Positions 48,001-56,317 of a stretch of DNA of 64,000 nucleotides are shown piece by piece. The DNA is taken from assembly GCA_949358305.1 (NCBI GenBank), contig OX442315.1, positions 8,954,427-9,018,426 of the forward strand, written 5' to 3'. This stretch comes from Strigamia acuminata (lineage: Eukaryota; Arthropoda; Chilopoda; Geophilomorpha; Linotaeniidae). Below the pieces are notes generated by a model, which worked only from the letters and a program-made list of their open reading frames with translations, made no database searches and was not told the DNA's origin. Made by a program: the position numbers and the translations under genes. Numbering within the stretch: position 1 is the first letter of the stretch; each line of letters starts with the position of its first letter.

Positions 48001-48221
48001 TTTTATTTAATGAGTGTTTATTATTTATGTGCTTAACCCTAAACCACTTTGTAGGTAAATTCAAAAAGGAATTCAATCGAGCTTTCCGCTGTCAGTGTTT
48101 TGGAAGGAGTTTCCGCGGTAGAGTGCGGGGTCAAGCATCAGGTACAACCTACAGGTTCAGTACGACGACCGTGGAGACGATCCGAATGAACTCGATTAAT
48201 GAACGCGCCTCAATCAAGTGA
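33431..48221 (+). CDS. Orexin/allatotropin receptor-like GPCR (spliced)
   Basis: A class A neuropeptide GPCR. Join: 33431-33841, 39874-40021, 42276-42533, 43585-43741, 44834-44946, then 47649-47779 (405 aa) or 48055-48221 (417 aa). All phases agree. The N-terminus has three N-glycosylation sequons (N17, N22, N31). NPYEWVLI opens helix 1. NYFIVNLALADFLV is helix 2 with its conserved Asp (103). C130 and C212 can form the usual disulfide. DRYYAICHPL (154-163) ends helix 3, FGICYFPVHLLNVLR is helix 6, and NPVIYNF ends helix 7. WDVTETWFFG, ISVSVLTL and RRKAAKML are close to vertebrate orexin and arthropod allatotropin receptors. It should sit in the plasma membrane and couple to G proteins. The exact ligand is inferred, not shown. 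The start has A at -3 and is the only in-frame ATG before helix 1 that gives a normal N-terminus. Confidence 0.88.
34030..34581. mobile_element. TA-flanked TACTC MITE, copy 2, in GPCR intron 1
   Basis: Inverted ends of about 100 bp (TACTCTGACCGACCTTAAGA on the left) flank an interior made only of AATCGATTTT-type repeats. The repeat strand switches near the middle: TTTTAATCGA before, TCGATTAAAA after. The whole element can therefore fold as one long hairpin. TA flanks at 34028-29 and 34582-83. Confidence 0.85.
34700..35055 (+). repeat. About 21-bp minisatellite in GPCR intron 1
   Basis: TTTTAGCAACAATAATTCAC repeats about 16 times with small variants such as ACAGTAG and ACAATATAATTCAA. Confidence 0.9.
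35119..35355 (-). other. Unidentified minus-strand ORF in intron 1
   Basis: A 78-aa frame with LQCHVCCIELM and LWRAERRAMAKPLL; GC-richer than its flanks, so it may be a fragment of a transposase or a retroposed gene. No domain recognised. Confidence 0.2.
36058..36155 (-). repeat. Tc1-like terminal repeat fragment, copy 2
   Basis: Partner of 3515-3613. On the minus strand it starts TACAGTCGTGTTCACAAAAA. Located in GPCR intron 1. Confidence 0.6.
36232..36754. mobile_element. TACTC MITE, copy 3, in GPCR intron 1
   Basis: Same family as 34030-34581, with the same GACCGACCTTAAGAA end and AATCGATTTTTAACGGTTT interior that flips strand midway. The left terminus is degraded (GAACTCTG); the right ends GTCAGAGTA followed by TA. 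Confidence 0.8.
36949..37155. mobile_element. Small GGGGCCGTCC MITE in GPCR intron 1
   Basis: Inverted ends GGGGCCGTCCAT and ATGGACGGCCCC, with AAATTTTGTTACGTAATC-like blocks between. Flanked by TAT on both sides (36946-48, 37156-58), so a 3-bp duplication is likely. GGGGCCGTCCATAAA-type hairpins occur in many arthropod genomes. Confidence 0.8.
37831..38280. mobile_element. GGTTTCATTAAATGAGCGATTA MITE in GPCR intron 1
   Basis: The left end GGTTTCATTAAATGAGCGAT matches the right end ATCGCTCATTTAATGAAACC exactly; GTGATTAGTTGATTA words repeat inward. No clear target duplication. Confidence 0.85.
38840..39594. mobile_element. TACTC MITE, copy 4, with nested MITE, in GPCR intron 1
   Basis: The left end TACTCTAACTTACTACAAAG and GCCTTTCTCCCATTGGC match the right end GCCAATGGGAGAAAGGCC, then TTGTAGTGAGAGTA, followed by TA. 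A different element (39064-39443) is inserted inside. Confidence 0.8.
39064..39443. mobile_element. Nested GGCTACGTTCACGTC MITE
   Basis: GGCTACGTTCACGTC at the left and GACGTGAACGTAGCC at the right, with AACGTATTA/TAATACGTT inward. It sits in the middle of the TACTC element at 38840-39594, so it inserted later. Confidence 0.75.
39874..40021 (+). CDS. GPCR exon 2 (helix 3 to helix 4), GC donor
   Basis: Starts after a T-rich tract and TAG; encodes TASISVSVLT through DRYYAICHPL to SSLVI. Its end AG/GCAAGT is the consensus for the minor GC-AG intron class. The next exon continues the frame exactly (G + CT gives Ala), supporting the GC donor over any GT site. Confidence 0.88.
40022..42275 (+). 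other. GPCR intron 2 (GC-AG class)
   Basis: Starts GCAAGT and ends TTTAATAG. It contains the short dispersed repeat at 40805-40885. The other ORFs inside (40319, 40699, 41026, 41718, 41976) look incidental. Confidence 0.8.
42276..42533 (+). CDS. GPCR exon 3 (end of helix 4, loop 2, helix 5)
   Basis: Encodes IPELVVLET, the loop with C212 (YFTDCKPLW), helix 5 (FILMTLLYIIPFLLMSVAYY) and IVRVLW. Donor G/GTAAGT, phase 1. Confidence 0.9.
42600..42697. repeat. TACTC-family right end in GPCR intron 3
   Basis: CTACTTTTTGTGCCACTACA, CCTCAACCAATAGGAG and TTTGGAGTA followed by TA match the right end of the element at 18093-18537. No left partner was found, so it is probably a truncated copy. Confidence 0.55.
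42711..43040. mobile_element. AAGGCTCGTTTACATTG MITE in GPCR intron 3
   Basis: TTAAGGCTCGTTTACATTGT at the left and ACAATGTAAACGAGCCTTTA at the right, with an internal GCG-rich stretch (GACGCGAACGCGACAATTTC). The ORFs inside are by-products. Confidence 0.8.
43585..43741 (+). CDS. GPCR exon 4 (loop 3 and helix 6)
   Basis: Begins after AATAG; encodes ADKTGKKSLM, then INSRRKAAKMLIAVVVMFGI and CYFPVHLLNVL. Ends AG/GTATAC, phase 2. The usual CWxP of helix 6 is CYFP here, as in orexin-type receptors (CYLP). Confidence 0.9.
43913..44319 (-). mobile_element. MITE family F, complete copy, in GPCR intron 4
   Basis: Left end CTAAAGGTGGAAACACAAGG, right end TTGTGTTTCCACCTTTAG; inverted repeats of about 45 bp. 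Interior has the palindromic AGCTAGCTAG/CTAGCTAGCT core shared with 11385-11700. Confidence 0.85.
44834..44946 (+). CDS. GPCR exon 5 (helix 7)
   Basis: Encodes RYTIGLETTHITVTVSLLSH, then WLCYANSAMNPVIYNFMS. Ends AGTG/GTATGT, phase 1, leaving one G to be completed by either exon 6a or 6b. Confidence 0.9.
45837..46474. mobile_element. Pogo-like MITE in GPCR intron 5
   Basis: Starts CAGTCGAGCCTCGTTATAAT and ends ATAACGAGGTTCGACTG; a TA precedes the left end. The terminal form agrees with pogo-type Tc1/mariner elements and with the copies at 51779 and 54559. It carries the 20-bp minisatellite at 46086-46290. Confidence 0.85.
46086..46290 (+). repeat. 20-bp minisatellite inside the pogo-like MITE
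   Basis: ATGCAAAATAAAAATAAAAA repeats about ten times with A/G and A/C variants. Because 20 is not a multiple of three, the same short peptides cycle through all frames and give ORFs on both strands (46044-46321). These are not genes. Confidence 0.9.
46487..47189 (+). mobile_element. Stowaway-like mariner derivative in GPCR intron 5
   Basis: Perfect inverted ends of at least 33 bp start CTCCCTCTGTCCCAAATTAT, with TA on both sides (46485-86, 47190-91). The CTCCCTC-GTCCCA form is that of plant Stowaway MITEs and their mariner-like parents. Inside, decayed plus-strand frames read KLTDNRQNFIQQLLLKQ and then, after a frame change, INEICRQIEITRLTIWQKLK; together these resemble the N-terminal helix-turn-helix region of a mariner transposase. 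The catalytic domain is absent. A second partial terminal repeat lies just inside the right end (47122-47145). Confidence 0.75.
47649..47779 (+). CDS. GPCR alternative last exon 6a
   Basis: After TTTGCAG, GC completes Gly. The exon encodes KFRREFKRACLCFCGGSKRL and an N/A-rich tail ending NNYNNR, then TGA. CLCFC offers three cysteines at the helix-8 end, a usual palmitoylation place. Gives a 405-aa receptor. An ATTAAA at about 47807 could serve polyadenylation. Confidence 0.75.
47894..48003 (+). repeat. (TTTA)n microsatellite between exons 6a and 6b
   Basis: About 27 TTTA units with two short breaks, lying in the 275-base gap between the alternative last exons. Confidence 0.95.
48055..48221 (+). 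CDS. GPCR alternative last exon 6b
   Basis: After CTTTGTAG, GT completes Gly. The exon encodes KFKKEFNRAFRCQCFGRSFR, then an S/T-rich tail ending NERASIK, then TGA. It aligns with 6a over KF--EF-RA-RC-C-like positions and differs afterwards. Gives a 417-aa receptor with many Ser/Thr, possible kinase/arrestin sites. Confidence 0.75.
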
Positions 48222-48721
48222 CTCAGTAATAATAATCATCATATACGTATTTCGATGTGTAAAACCCGATGGATTGATTTCGTCTTCTCACCAAAGTGTC
48301 CGCTTATTGAAATTCTTTTCAACTCATGTATCAACAAAGTAAAGAAAATTGGATAATGTTTAAAGTGGCACTGACAAGATTTTTTTCTTCTTACAAAAAT
48401 GTGAAATGAGGGTCCAAAAATAAGTTTTTTTTCTTCAATTGAACTTGAAATGTGTTGAAATTGACTTCAGAGGCTTCAACAGAATGGGTAGATGAGAAAG
48501 ACGAAGTTCGATTATATGACAGTACAGTCCAATCTTGCTGGTCATCCGTTGCCGTCAGAACACAGTAATTAAGCAGCATTGGGCATAGCAGTACTTGGAT
48601 GGATTGCCAGCTGGGAATCCCAGTTGTATCTCATCCTTGTTTGATTAAAGTACTGTTTTTACCACAAGAATATGCGCCATACACATCTAACTTGGTTTTC
48701 TGTAGTTTTTCCCAGTTCTCA

Positions 48722-49727
48722 GTGCGGGTAAAATTCCAAAGCTTGCTAGTACAAGTTTAAAGAGGGAGTCATTTACAAGCTCACTTGACCCGCTTTTGGC
48801 TTACCAGCTTACCTGGCAAACTCAAGCTAGCTAGGTAGCTAAACTCTATTCCGAAAAGTACTTGAAATACTCCCATTGGTTGGGAGATTCATAACACCAG
48901 TATAAATGCATTGCGAGAAATAGTTCCCAAAATGCAGCAATTGATTTGTTTATCGAGTTGATCGATTCGTCTCATCGTGTATAATAAGGGGGGGGGGGGG
49001 CAACATTAGCAATTTTTGTCAACGAGATTTATAAATCTCTAGATTTAAAAAAGATTTAGGGATTTAAAGATTTATTTGGCATTTATTGATTTATTAAAGA
49101 TTTATTGATTTATTTTGAGGTTTATTGATTTATTTTGAGATTTATAGATTTATTTCGCGATTTATGGATTTATTTTGAGATTTAGGGATTTAGTTGAGAT
49201 TTAGGGATTTAATCGGGATTTAGGGATTTATTCGAGATTTGGGGATTTGTACAAGATTTAGGAATTTGTTTGAGATTTATTTGGGATTTGCCAACCATCA
49301 ACGAGATTTATAGCGATTATCGGTCCCCTCGGTATAATGTCAGCAGCCATTTTGTGTATTTGTTGTGTTGGTTGACTCAGTCATGTGATTGTAGTCATCC
49401 GCAATGTGAATCTCCCAACCAATGGAAGTATTTCAAGTACTTTTCGGAATAGAGTTTAGCTAGAAATTCCCGCCAAAATCTCCTCCAAGAATTTCCTCAC
49501 AATTCTGATTGGCTGTCAAAGTCAGATGATCAAAACACCAGCAAGCTAGTAGCTGGTAAATCAAACTCAGTTTGATCGGAGCGGGTGAGTACAAGTTCGC
49601 TTCAAAACAAAGCTTTGAATAAAAACGCAAGCTCGTGTTTGCTCAAGCAGGTGAGTTTTTAGCCGCTTTTTCAAGTAAAAGCAAGCTTTGGAATTTTACC
49701 CGCTCCCTTGTGTTTTCACCTTTAGAA
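48722..49727 (+). mobile_element. MITE family F, copy split by a second MITE
   Basis: The left part (48722-48840) and right part (49458-49727) together match the complete copy at 43913-44319. The split is caused by the insertion at 48841-49457. Confidence 0.85.
48841..49457. mobile_element. 617-bp MITE with 51-bp inverted repeats, nested
   Basis: Left (48841-48891) and right (49407-49457) ends are 51-bp inverted repeats with a single mismatch, starting AAACTCTATTCCGAAAAGTA. Flanked by AGCT at 48837-48840 and 49458-49461, a 4-bp (or TAGCT 5-bp) target duplication. The interior contains a poly-G run and a GATTTA-type repeat array (about 49020-49280). Confidence 0.92.
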
Positions 49728-50465
49728 TCGAATAAAATATGGTAATTGCATTGAATTTTTTGTGCATTAATGCTCTGCATTAGTTTTGGCGTTCTGTGCT
49801 GTTGCACCATTCGATCCTACCTTGAGCCTGCCCTGCTGGCAAGTCTAACTGCAAGGCGAAAAACAGATTATGTATACAATAACACGGAAGTTATTAGATC
49901 TCATAGATAAATGGTTGTTGTGATGATCTAAAGGCTTAACTTAAAGTGCAGGCTTTTGTTTTTCATCTGGTACTCATCTTTAACTGATTTTATTGAGGTT
50001 TTTTTAGTTTTTGGTGCAAGACTTTGTTTCAGATGAAGTATATAACTTCAGTAGCTAAGAAGTAAGACGCACATATTGTATAATAATCAGTATTTACTAT
50101 ACTTGCTATTCTTTTTTTTTTACTTGAAGTTACAAATTCTTTCTCATCTACTCATATCTGCTACATTTTAAATGTGAAATTTAAAAAATTCATCCAATCT
50201 GAAGTCGAATTCCAACCAAATCTTTGTACTTTCTCAAGTTACCTCATTTCTTGTGTAGTGGCATAAAATGCTACAATAATTTATAGTAATACAAGGCAAG
50301 GAGTGTGATTGGTATAAATAAAAACACTTTTCTGATTCTAAATACTTTTCTTGAATTTTCACCCAGGAAATCTGCAAAGCTAACAATTCAGCAAATTGAG
50401 TTCATTTGATGATTTGAATGTTGGCCCATTCAACAAGTCTTCATAAGGGCATACCTACTGGATGT
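49728..50465. other. Non-coding stretch
   Basis: No gene or clear repeat was seen. Confidence 0.4.
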
Positions 50466-50895
50466 TTTAGGGTTTCTCTACCGGTTTTTACCGGTTTCAA
50501 AAACCGGTACATTTAAAGAAAATACCGAATACCGTCTTTAGTTCGGTATGGGTACCGGTTTCTTCCGTTAGGGGTCACTGCGATAGTGACATTTATAACG
50601 CATGTTGAATGACATTTTTTTAAACATAAAAATGCGAACTTATTGATTTCTTAACTTAAAGATCTTATAAAATTCAACTTCAACTAATAAAACCAACCCC
50701 ACATTCATCAAACTGCTACAACCCGTTAAAAATAATATTAAAACAAAAATAAACAAAAATTACAATTAAAACATTACGATAAAAATAAAAATATTTAACA
50801 TTGCAGCTATTTTACTTTAATTTATTAGCGAAAAATACCAGTTTACCGGTTTTTTGAATATTGAATACCGAAATACCTGTTTTACCAAAAGTCCC
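50466..50895. repeat. ACCGGT-rich transposon remnant
   Basis: Starts AGGGTTTCTCTACCGGTTTT; ACCGG(T) words recur at both ends (50480-50565 and 50838-50890), with GAATACCG/CGGTATTC words. It looks like the two subterminal regions of a hAT-type element around an AT-rich core. Confidence 0.45.
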
Positions 50896-51778
50896 GACAC
50901 ACAGGTGGTGCAAGAGCACCTTAGCCAGAAAAGTATTTGTTTGGAATTTAGTTTTGAGGTGTCATTGCCTTTTTTACTTGGATGGGGAGGACAAATCAAT
51001 AATTTGGATGAATAAAATTTGTGAATTCACCATTCATGCATTCAATCAAAGATGTAGAAAATGGTGTAGGAGCGAATGAAGTGGTCAAACGTCCATATTG
51101 AAATCAGTATTCAAGTGTTTGTTGCATTTGTGTTTCTTTCGTTCCCAGTGCGGAGAAAGATGTAGTTCTATGTTAAAAGTGTTTCTAGTGCAGACGACAT
51201 TTTGCTAGCAAAATCTTACAACTTACGCCATCTGTCTACAATATTTTATAAGTTTTGCATCATTGCAACACACAGTGGCGCCATCCAGTATAAAAGTGTA
51301 CAAACTCGGTTTTTAAGGAAATGGGAAAAGAATCACAGTGGACTGAATTTTAGCCTTTAAATTATCAAATGAAACATCTGTTGACAACGTTCAGTTGAAG
51401 ATTCCAATCTCTATTGAAAAAGAAAATATTTGTAATTATAGATTTTGGCTTCCAGGTGAATTTCATATGGTAATTAAAAAAATAATAATATAAAATTAGT
51501 ACAGCAAATAATAAATTAAAAACGCATTTGAAAATTTGTCATTAATTTACTTTATAAAATTAATTACCGGTACTTATTTAATTAAAAATTAAAATTTATC
51601 TTATATTATTTTAATAATAGACAACACTTGATCATTTAAACTGCTTAGAGGATTGTGGAACAACAACATAATCAAGGTATCTATCTAAATATTCTAGCAC
51701 TTGTTTTTCAGATAAAGTTTGAACTTTCTTTGATAATGATAATAATTATCTCAATAATAATGTTTCCTTTTTCAGGTA

Positions 51779-52181
51779 CAGTCGAACCTCGATATAACGA
51801 ACCGCGATATAACTAACCGTAATATAAATAATTTTTTATTAAAATAAAATCTAAAAACTGGCTTTGTTGATTGGTTGGCCATGTTAGAATATTGCACACA
51901 CAACAATCAGGTTTACATATGATTTACAAGCGTTTTATTCGATCAAAATCAAAAAGTTAAATATATGTAAAAGTACACTAGGATTGGCTAATCGCCTAAT
52001 CCGTCCGCCATATGTAATCTCCCTGGACGTCACGTCGCCTCGATAAATCTTTTCCCGGCGGTCAGTGACGAACTTGATCATCCGTAAATCCTTGGTATTC
52101 TATGGCCAACTCCCCCCCCCCCACCAAGCCATTTTTAAGTATATATTATAACGGAAAATTCGTTAAAGGGAGGTTCGACTG
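51779..52181. mobile_element. Pogo-like MITE upstream of lipocalin 1
   Basis: CAGTCGAACCTCGATATAAC at the left and GGGAGGTTCGACTG at the right, TA on both sides. Immediately after it, 52184-52240 is a reversed, more decayed terminal fragment of the same family. The element ends about 110 bp before the lipocalin start codon. Confidence 0.88.
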
Positions 52182-52290
52182 TACAACGAATCGATTTTTC
52201 AGGTCCCTTGCAATTTGTTGTGACGAGACTCGGTTGTATAGCACAATAACGGCAAAACATTTTAATTTCAGAAATTGACAATTATCTAAA

Positions 52291-53652
52291 ATGGACCTGC
52301 TCGTTTTCTTCTTTGTGATTCTTTTTACAACTGTCCTAGCTGATTACATATCGGAAATAAAAGAAACTGAGGGTCATTGCAACTTAATTGAAGGCATCCA
52401 AGTATCAAAAGACAAATCCAAAGTAACTAAATAAAATTTCACAAATTCCTAAACACCAATATCAATGAAATTAATTGATTTTCTTTATTTTTTCTGGCAA
52501 GTATGAAGGTAGATGGTATACAGTGTACACGGGACTGGTACAAAGCAAAGAGAACCACATTACATGTTTTGCTTTTGACACTTTCTTTGATCAGTATGGC
52601 CAATATCACAACTTTATTCAGCCACAGAAGAATGGGTAACCACTGTAGTCTATAGTATTTTCTATCCTTTTACTGGTACTGCCGGATAGAAAATATTGTA
52701 ATTCCAATACCACTTGGTACCAAATGAAAAATATCACGGTACCACATGAAAAATATCACAGTCCCACATGAAAAATATCATGGTACCACATGAAAAATAT
52801 CGTGATACCACATGAAAAATATTATGGTACCCCATAAAAGATATCATGGTACCCCATAAAAGATATCATGGTACCACATGAAAATATCATGGTACCACAT
52901 GAAAAATATCATGGTACTACATGAAAATATCATGGTACCACATGAAAAATATCATGCATACAACTTAAGTGAAAAATTATTTTCAGGACCGTCATGGACA
53001 TTGTTGGAATGCCTTTGGACGAAGAAAAGGGAATATATGAATTACATTTTGACGGGGCAAAACCCAATATTGTTAGTAAGTTAAAATTAACTTGGTTTTT
53101 TTTGTTATTATTAACTGTTATTTTAACAGTGGTCTCTACCTTGTTCTACATTGACGATGAAATAAATTTTTGGTGGAAAGAGGAATGCATCAGAAACGAA
53201 AACACAAAGCGCAGTAAGTACCGTATTACCCCGCTTCAAGCCGCATGGCGCTGTACGTGTGTTTACCAACCTTTTAGAAATTTCAGTCGTAAGCTGTATA
53301 TTGGCATGCTGATATACAGTAAAGTGTAACATGCTGTTTTGTTTTGCAAACTCACTAGCTGCATTCAAAAACTCTAAAACGTATGCAAAACTCGTTTCAT
53401 GTTTGTACGTGACGTCATTCCCATTGAATAACATGGGAATTTCTATTTACAATTTTGTGTTTGATCTTTACAGTGATGGCGTCAGTTGGTGTTCGCCGAC
53501 TCGAGGATTTTGACAAAAATAAACAAAAAATTGATGAGCTTTACAAGAAATTAGAAGCTAAAGGTGGAATTACTGATAAATTCAGGTTACCGCATGAGGA
53601 CTGTCAATACCCTGATAAAATGCAAAATCCGTTTGGGAAAGAAAGTGAATAA
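52291..53652 (+). CDS. Secreted lipocalin 1 (five exons, 205 aa)
   Basis: Join 52291-52422, 52502-52635, 52987-53075, 53130-53213, 53474-53652. Residues 1-17 are a typical signal peptide ending VLA. YEGRWYTVYTGL at 45-56 holds the lipocalin G-x-W motif of strand A. Four cysteines (30, 66, 138, 190) match those of lipocalin 2 and could form two disulfides. The C-terminal IDELYKKLEAKGG has the amphipathic helix usual after the barrel. The size fits the family (about 160-210 aa). It should be a secreted carrier of a small hydrophobic ligand; the ligand cannot be told. Intron phases are 0, 2, 1, 1. TTTCAG (52266-52271) before the ATG could be an acceptor for a 5'UTR exon. AATAAA is at 53734-53739. 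Confidence 0.85.
52733..52960 (+). repeat. About 22-bp minisatellite in lipocalin 1 intron 2
   Basis: TATCATGGTACCACATGAAA repeats about ten times with variants. It makes up most of the 351-base intron; the same intron of lipocalin 2 has no such array. Confidence 0.92.
53220..53335 (+). repeat. CGTATTACC dispersed repeat, copy 4, in lipocalin 1 intron 4
   Basis: CCGTATTACCCCGCTTCAAG begins six bases after the donor (GTAAGT at 53214), so about half of this 260-base intron is repeat. Confidence 0.55.
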
Positions 53653-54021
53653 TTGTAATATTCAAATGATTTAAGGAATGTTGTCCTTCGTGACATCTGA
53701 TAATCAATGTAATATTTTTTCGAGAATTTATCTAATAAACTGTTAGTATTTAGTTCTCGGAATCACTTGGATGTTCAAAGTATTTACTAGCACCCTCTAT
53801 GGGCAAAATCATAGAAGTATGGAGCAATTCATTGTTTAGAATTAACGTTGATTTATTACGAGTTCAATTCTTTATTACTCATTTCTAAATATGACATTAT
53901 CCTTTACAGGATTAATTGATTAATTTCATCTGTTTTTAAATGTGCCACTTTATTTTATATTATACAATAATAGACAGCATTTGATATTTATGAAGTCCTT
54001 AAAGTACAATACTTGTACAAC

Positions 54022-55709
54022 CACTGCAAAAAAAATTAGATTTTTGTCCATAAAATATTTTGGAAATATAACTGAAATGTAAAATTTCCAAACCCGAAAG
54101 TTATATTTTCAAATTGTACACAACATCAAATTTCCAATGACTTTCCAGTTTCCAACACTGAATGCAACCGTTTCCAATTGACTTTTCGTAGCATGATACA
54201 GTATATTAAATTTCCAACCAGTAAAGTTAAGATTTCCAAATGTAAAATATGAGTTTCCCATCAGTAAATAACCACTTTCCAAATATAAAATTTGATATTT
54301 CTTTTTTAATAAAAATTGTAATTAAGTTAAATGTCAAAATAAATCTCATAAAAATAAACCCCTCGAAATTTCCATGAAAATTCAATACATCCTGAAAATA
54401 TGCAGAGGATTCATTCCTGAATCTATGAATTCTGAATTCATAAATCCTGAATCCTAAATCCTGAATTCATAAATCAAGGTTATGATTATAGCCACCACAC
54501 AAAAAATGAGCAAAATCAACTGAAGGCAAGGATAAAAACTCGCATCGATATGATGGTACAGTCGAAACTCTTTATAACGAATCGCAAGGGACCGGACAAA
54601 TCGATTCGTTATAACGAGAATTCGTTAAAACGAATTAGCTGAAAAAAAATAAAATTTCATCATAAACAACATTATTTATTCATAAAATCATGTTAATTTT
54701 ATCCCGATTCTTAAAAACTGTTGAAATTGTAAAACGGGACAAATTAACCTCAACTGCTACAATTGATAGCTTCTTGCCATTGTTAATGGCATTAAAAATG
54801 TTCAACTTGTCCTAAATCAAAATTTCTTTTCATTTGGCAGCCATTTTAAACAGAAAATTTTTTATTTTTTTCTAAATGTGTTCCTAACATGGGCATAGGA
54901 TGTTGTCAGTTATTTGATCAGTTTTGAAAATTCGTTATAACGAGGGCTTGTTGGTATTACAGTGTACATGAAAACTTGTTTGTTATAACGAATAATTCGT
55001 TATATTGAAATTCGTTATAACGAAAATATTTAACATGGTGTTCTATGGCTGGCCAACCAAGTCATTCTTAACAATTCGTTATATCGATAATTCGTTATAT
55101 CGCAATTCGTTATAAAGAGTTTCGACTGTATAACAAATTCTAGAATCAAATTAAAATGTTACACTAAAAAATTTGTATCAACTTTTTATTTCATCTAACT
55201 CCAACAATAATAATCTAATGATATGTTGAAGTGCAAATGATAAAACCAATCCCATATTTAATAAATATAAATTTTCTAGTTTTGAATTATGTTCGCCATC
55301 TGGTGATAAACCCATACATTTTACAAGCTGGAAACATAGGATCTTTAGTCATTAATTTATAGGTTTGTGAAATGAATGGAAATACAAATTTCCAAATTTA
55401 GTTTACATTAACTTTCCATACAATTACAATAACTTGCAACATCATCTTTCAGTCTTGAAAAATTTAGGGAAATTTATATTTCCAAACCTAGTTTACATTA
55501 GATTTCCATACATTTAGCAAAACATTATCTTTCAATGTTGAAAATTTACAGAAATTCAACTTTTTAAAAAATATTTCCCATTTCCTTTCTATTATACAAT
55601 ATATCTAAACTGGAATTTATCCAATTTCACCTTTACCAATGACTTTTTTTGGGAAACACCTTTAAGTTTCTAATGACTTTTTTTGGGAAATTCACAATTT
55701 TTTGCAGCG
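54022..55709. mobile_element. CACTGCAAAAAAAATTA element with nested pogo-like MITE
   Basis: Left end CACTGCAAAAAAAATTAGAT, right end AATTTTTTGCAGCG (one change from the perfect complement). The interior is rich in TTTCCAAA/ATTTCCA words. It contains the pogo-like element 54559-55128; without it the element is about 1.1 kb. No transposase seen. Confidence 0.6.
54559..55128. mobile_element. Pogo-like MITE, third complete copy
   Basis: CAGTCGAAACTCTTTATAAC at the left and TATAAAGAGTTTCGACTG at the right, TA on both sides (54557-58, 55129-30). ATTCGTTATAACGA palindromes recur throughout. Confidence 0.9.
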
Positions 55710-56011
55710 AACAATAGCAATACGTTATATAAAAATTTCAGCACCTGAATAGAGACTGCTGAAATGTTTATGTGATTTTAAGTCATTTGTTCCATTGTAG
55801 TTAAAAATAGTTATCTGAAAAAACACATTTGTTTTCCAATTCAATTTCCTCGTGACTTTTATATATTTAAACACTTGCGACGACTAAATTGAAGCAGTTG
55901 TTGATTGAATAGCTCATCAGTCGCCCATCAAGTAAGCAAATTAACTAGTCATCAATACAAATCATTTTAAATTTTAATTTAAGAAATAATTAATATATTT
56001 TTCTTTAATTT

Positions 56012-56317
56012 TGTTGCGGATGCAACTCAAAATGTTATGTTGAACAAATAAAAGTTACTTTGGATACTTGATGGTTGTTGAATTTGGTTGAATCTTGTGG
56101 ATGACAAATAAAGCATGCGTACACACGGATTTACATTTGAACAGTGGTTTAATTTATTCAAACAGGAAATAGGTAAATGTTCTATTCCCCCCTTAATCCA
56201 TCAATAAAATGTCCCAATACAGAGTGGGTCACCGAAGTGACCCTCTGGTGGCCAAACATGGCGCCACCTCCAATTCCCCCCTAAACGTTGGCTTCTACAG
56301 GAACTCCAGTTTCCACA
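56012..56317 (-). repeat. BEL/Pao 3' LTR
   Basis: Plus-strand limits TG...CA (TGTTGCGGATGCAACTC to CCAGTTTCCACA). Contains the hairpin GGTCACCGAAGTGACC. It also encodes the last dozen codons of the Gag-Pol frame. Confidence 0.93.

Noticed and set aside
47894-48003. Regular short repeats that might suggest a CRISPR-like array
   Set aside because: It is a simple (TTTA)n microsatellite without spacers, in a eukaryotic intron.
53123-53434. 103-aa minus-strand ORF in the lipocalin 1 gene
   Set aside because: It overlaps a supported exon and an intronic repeat; it is an antisense shadow.
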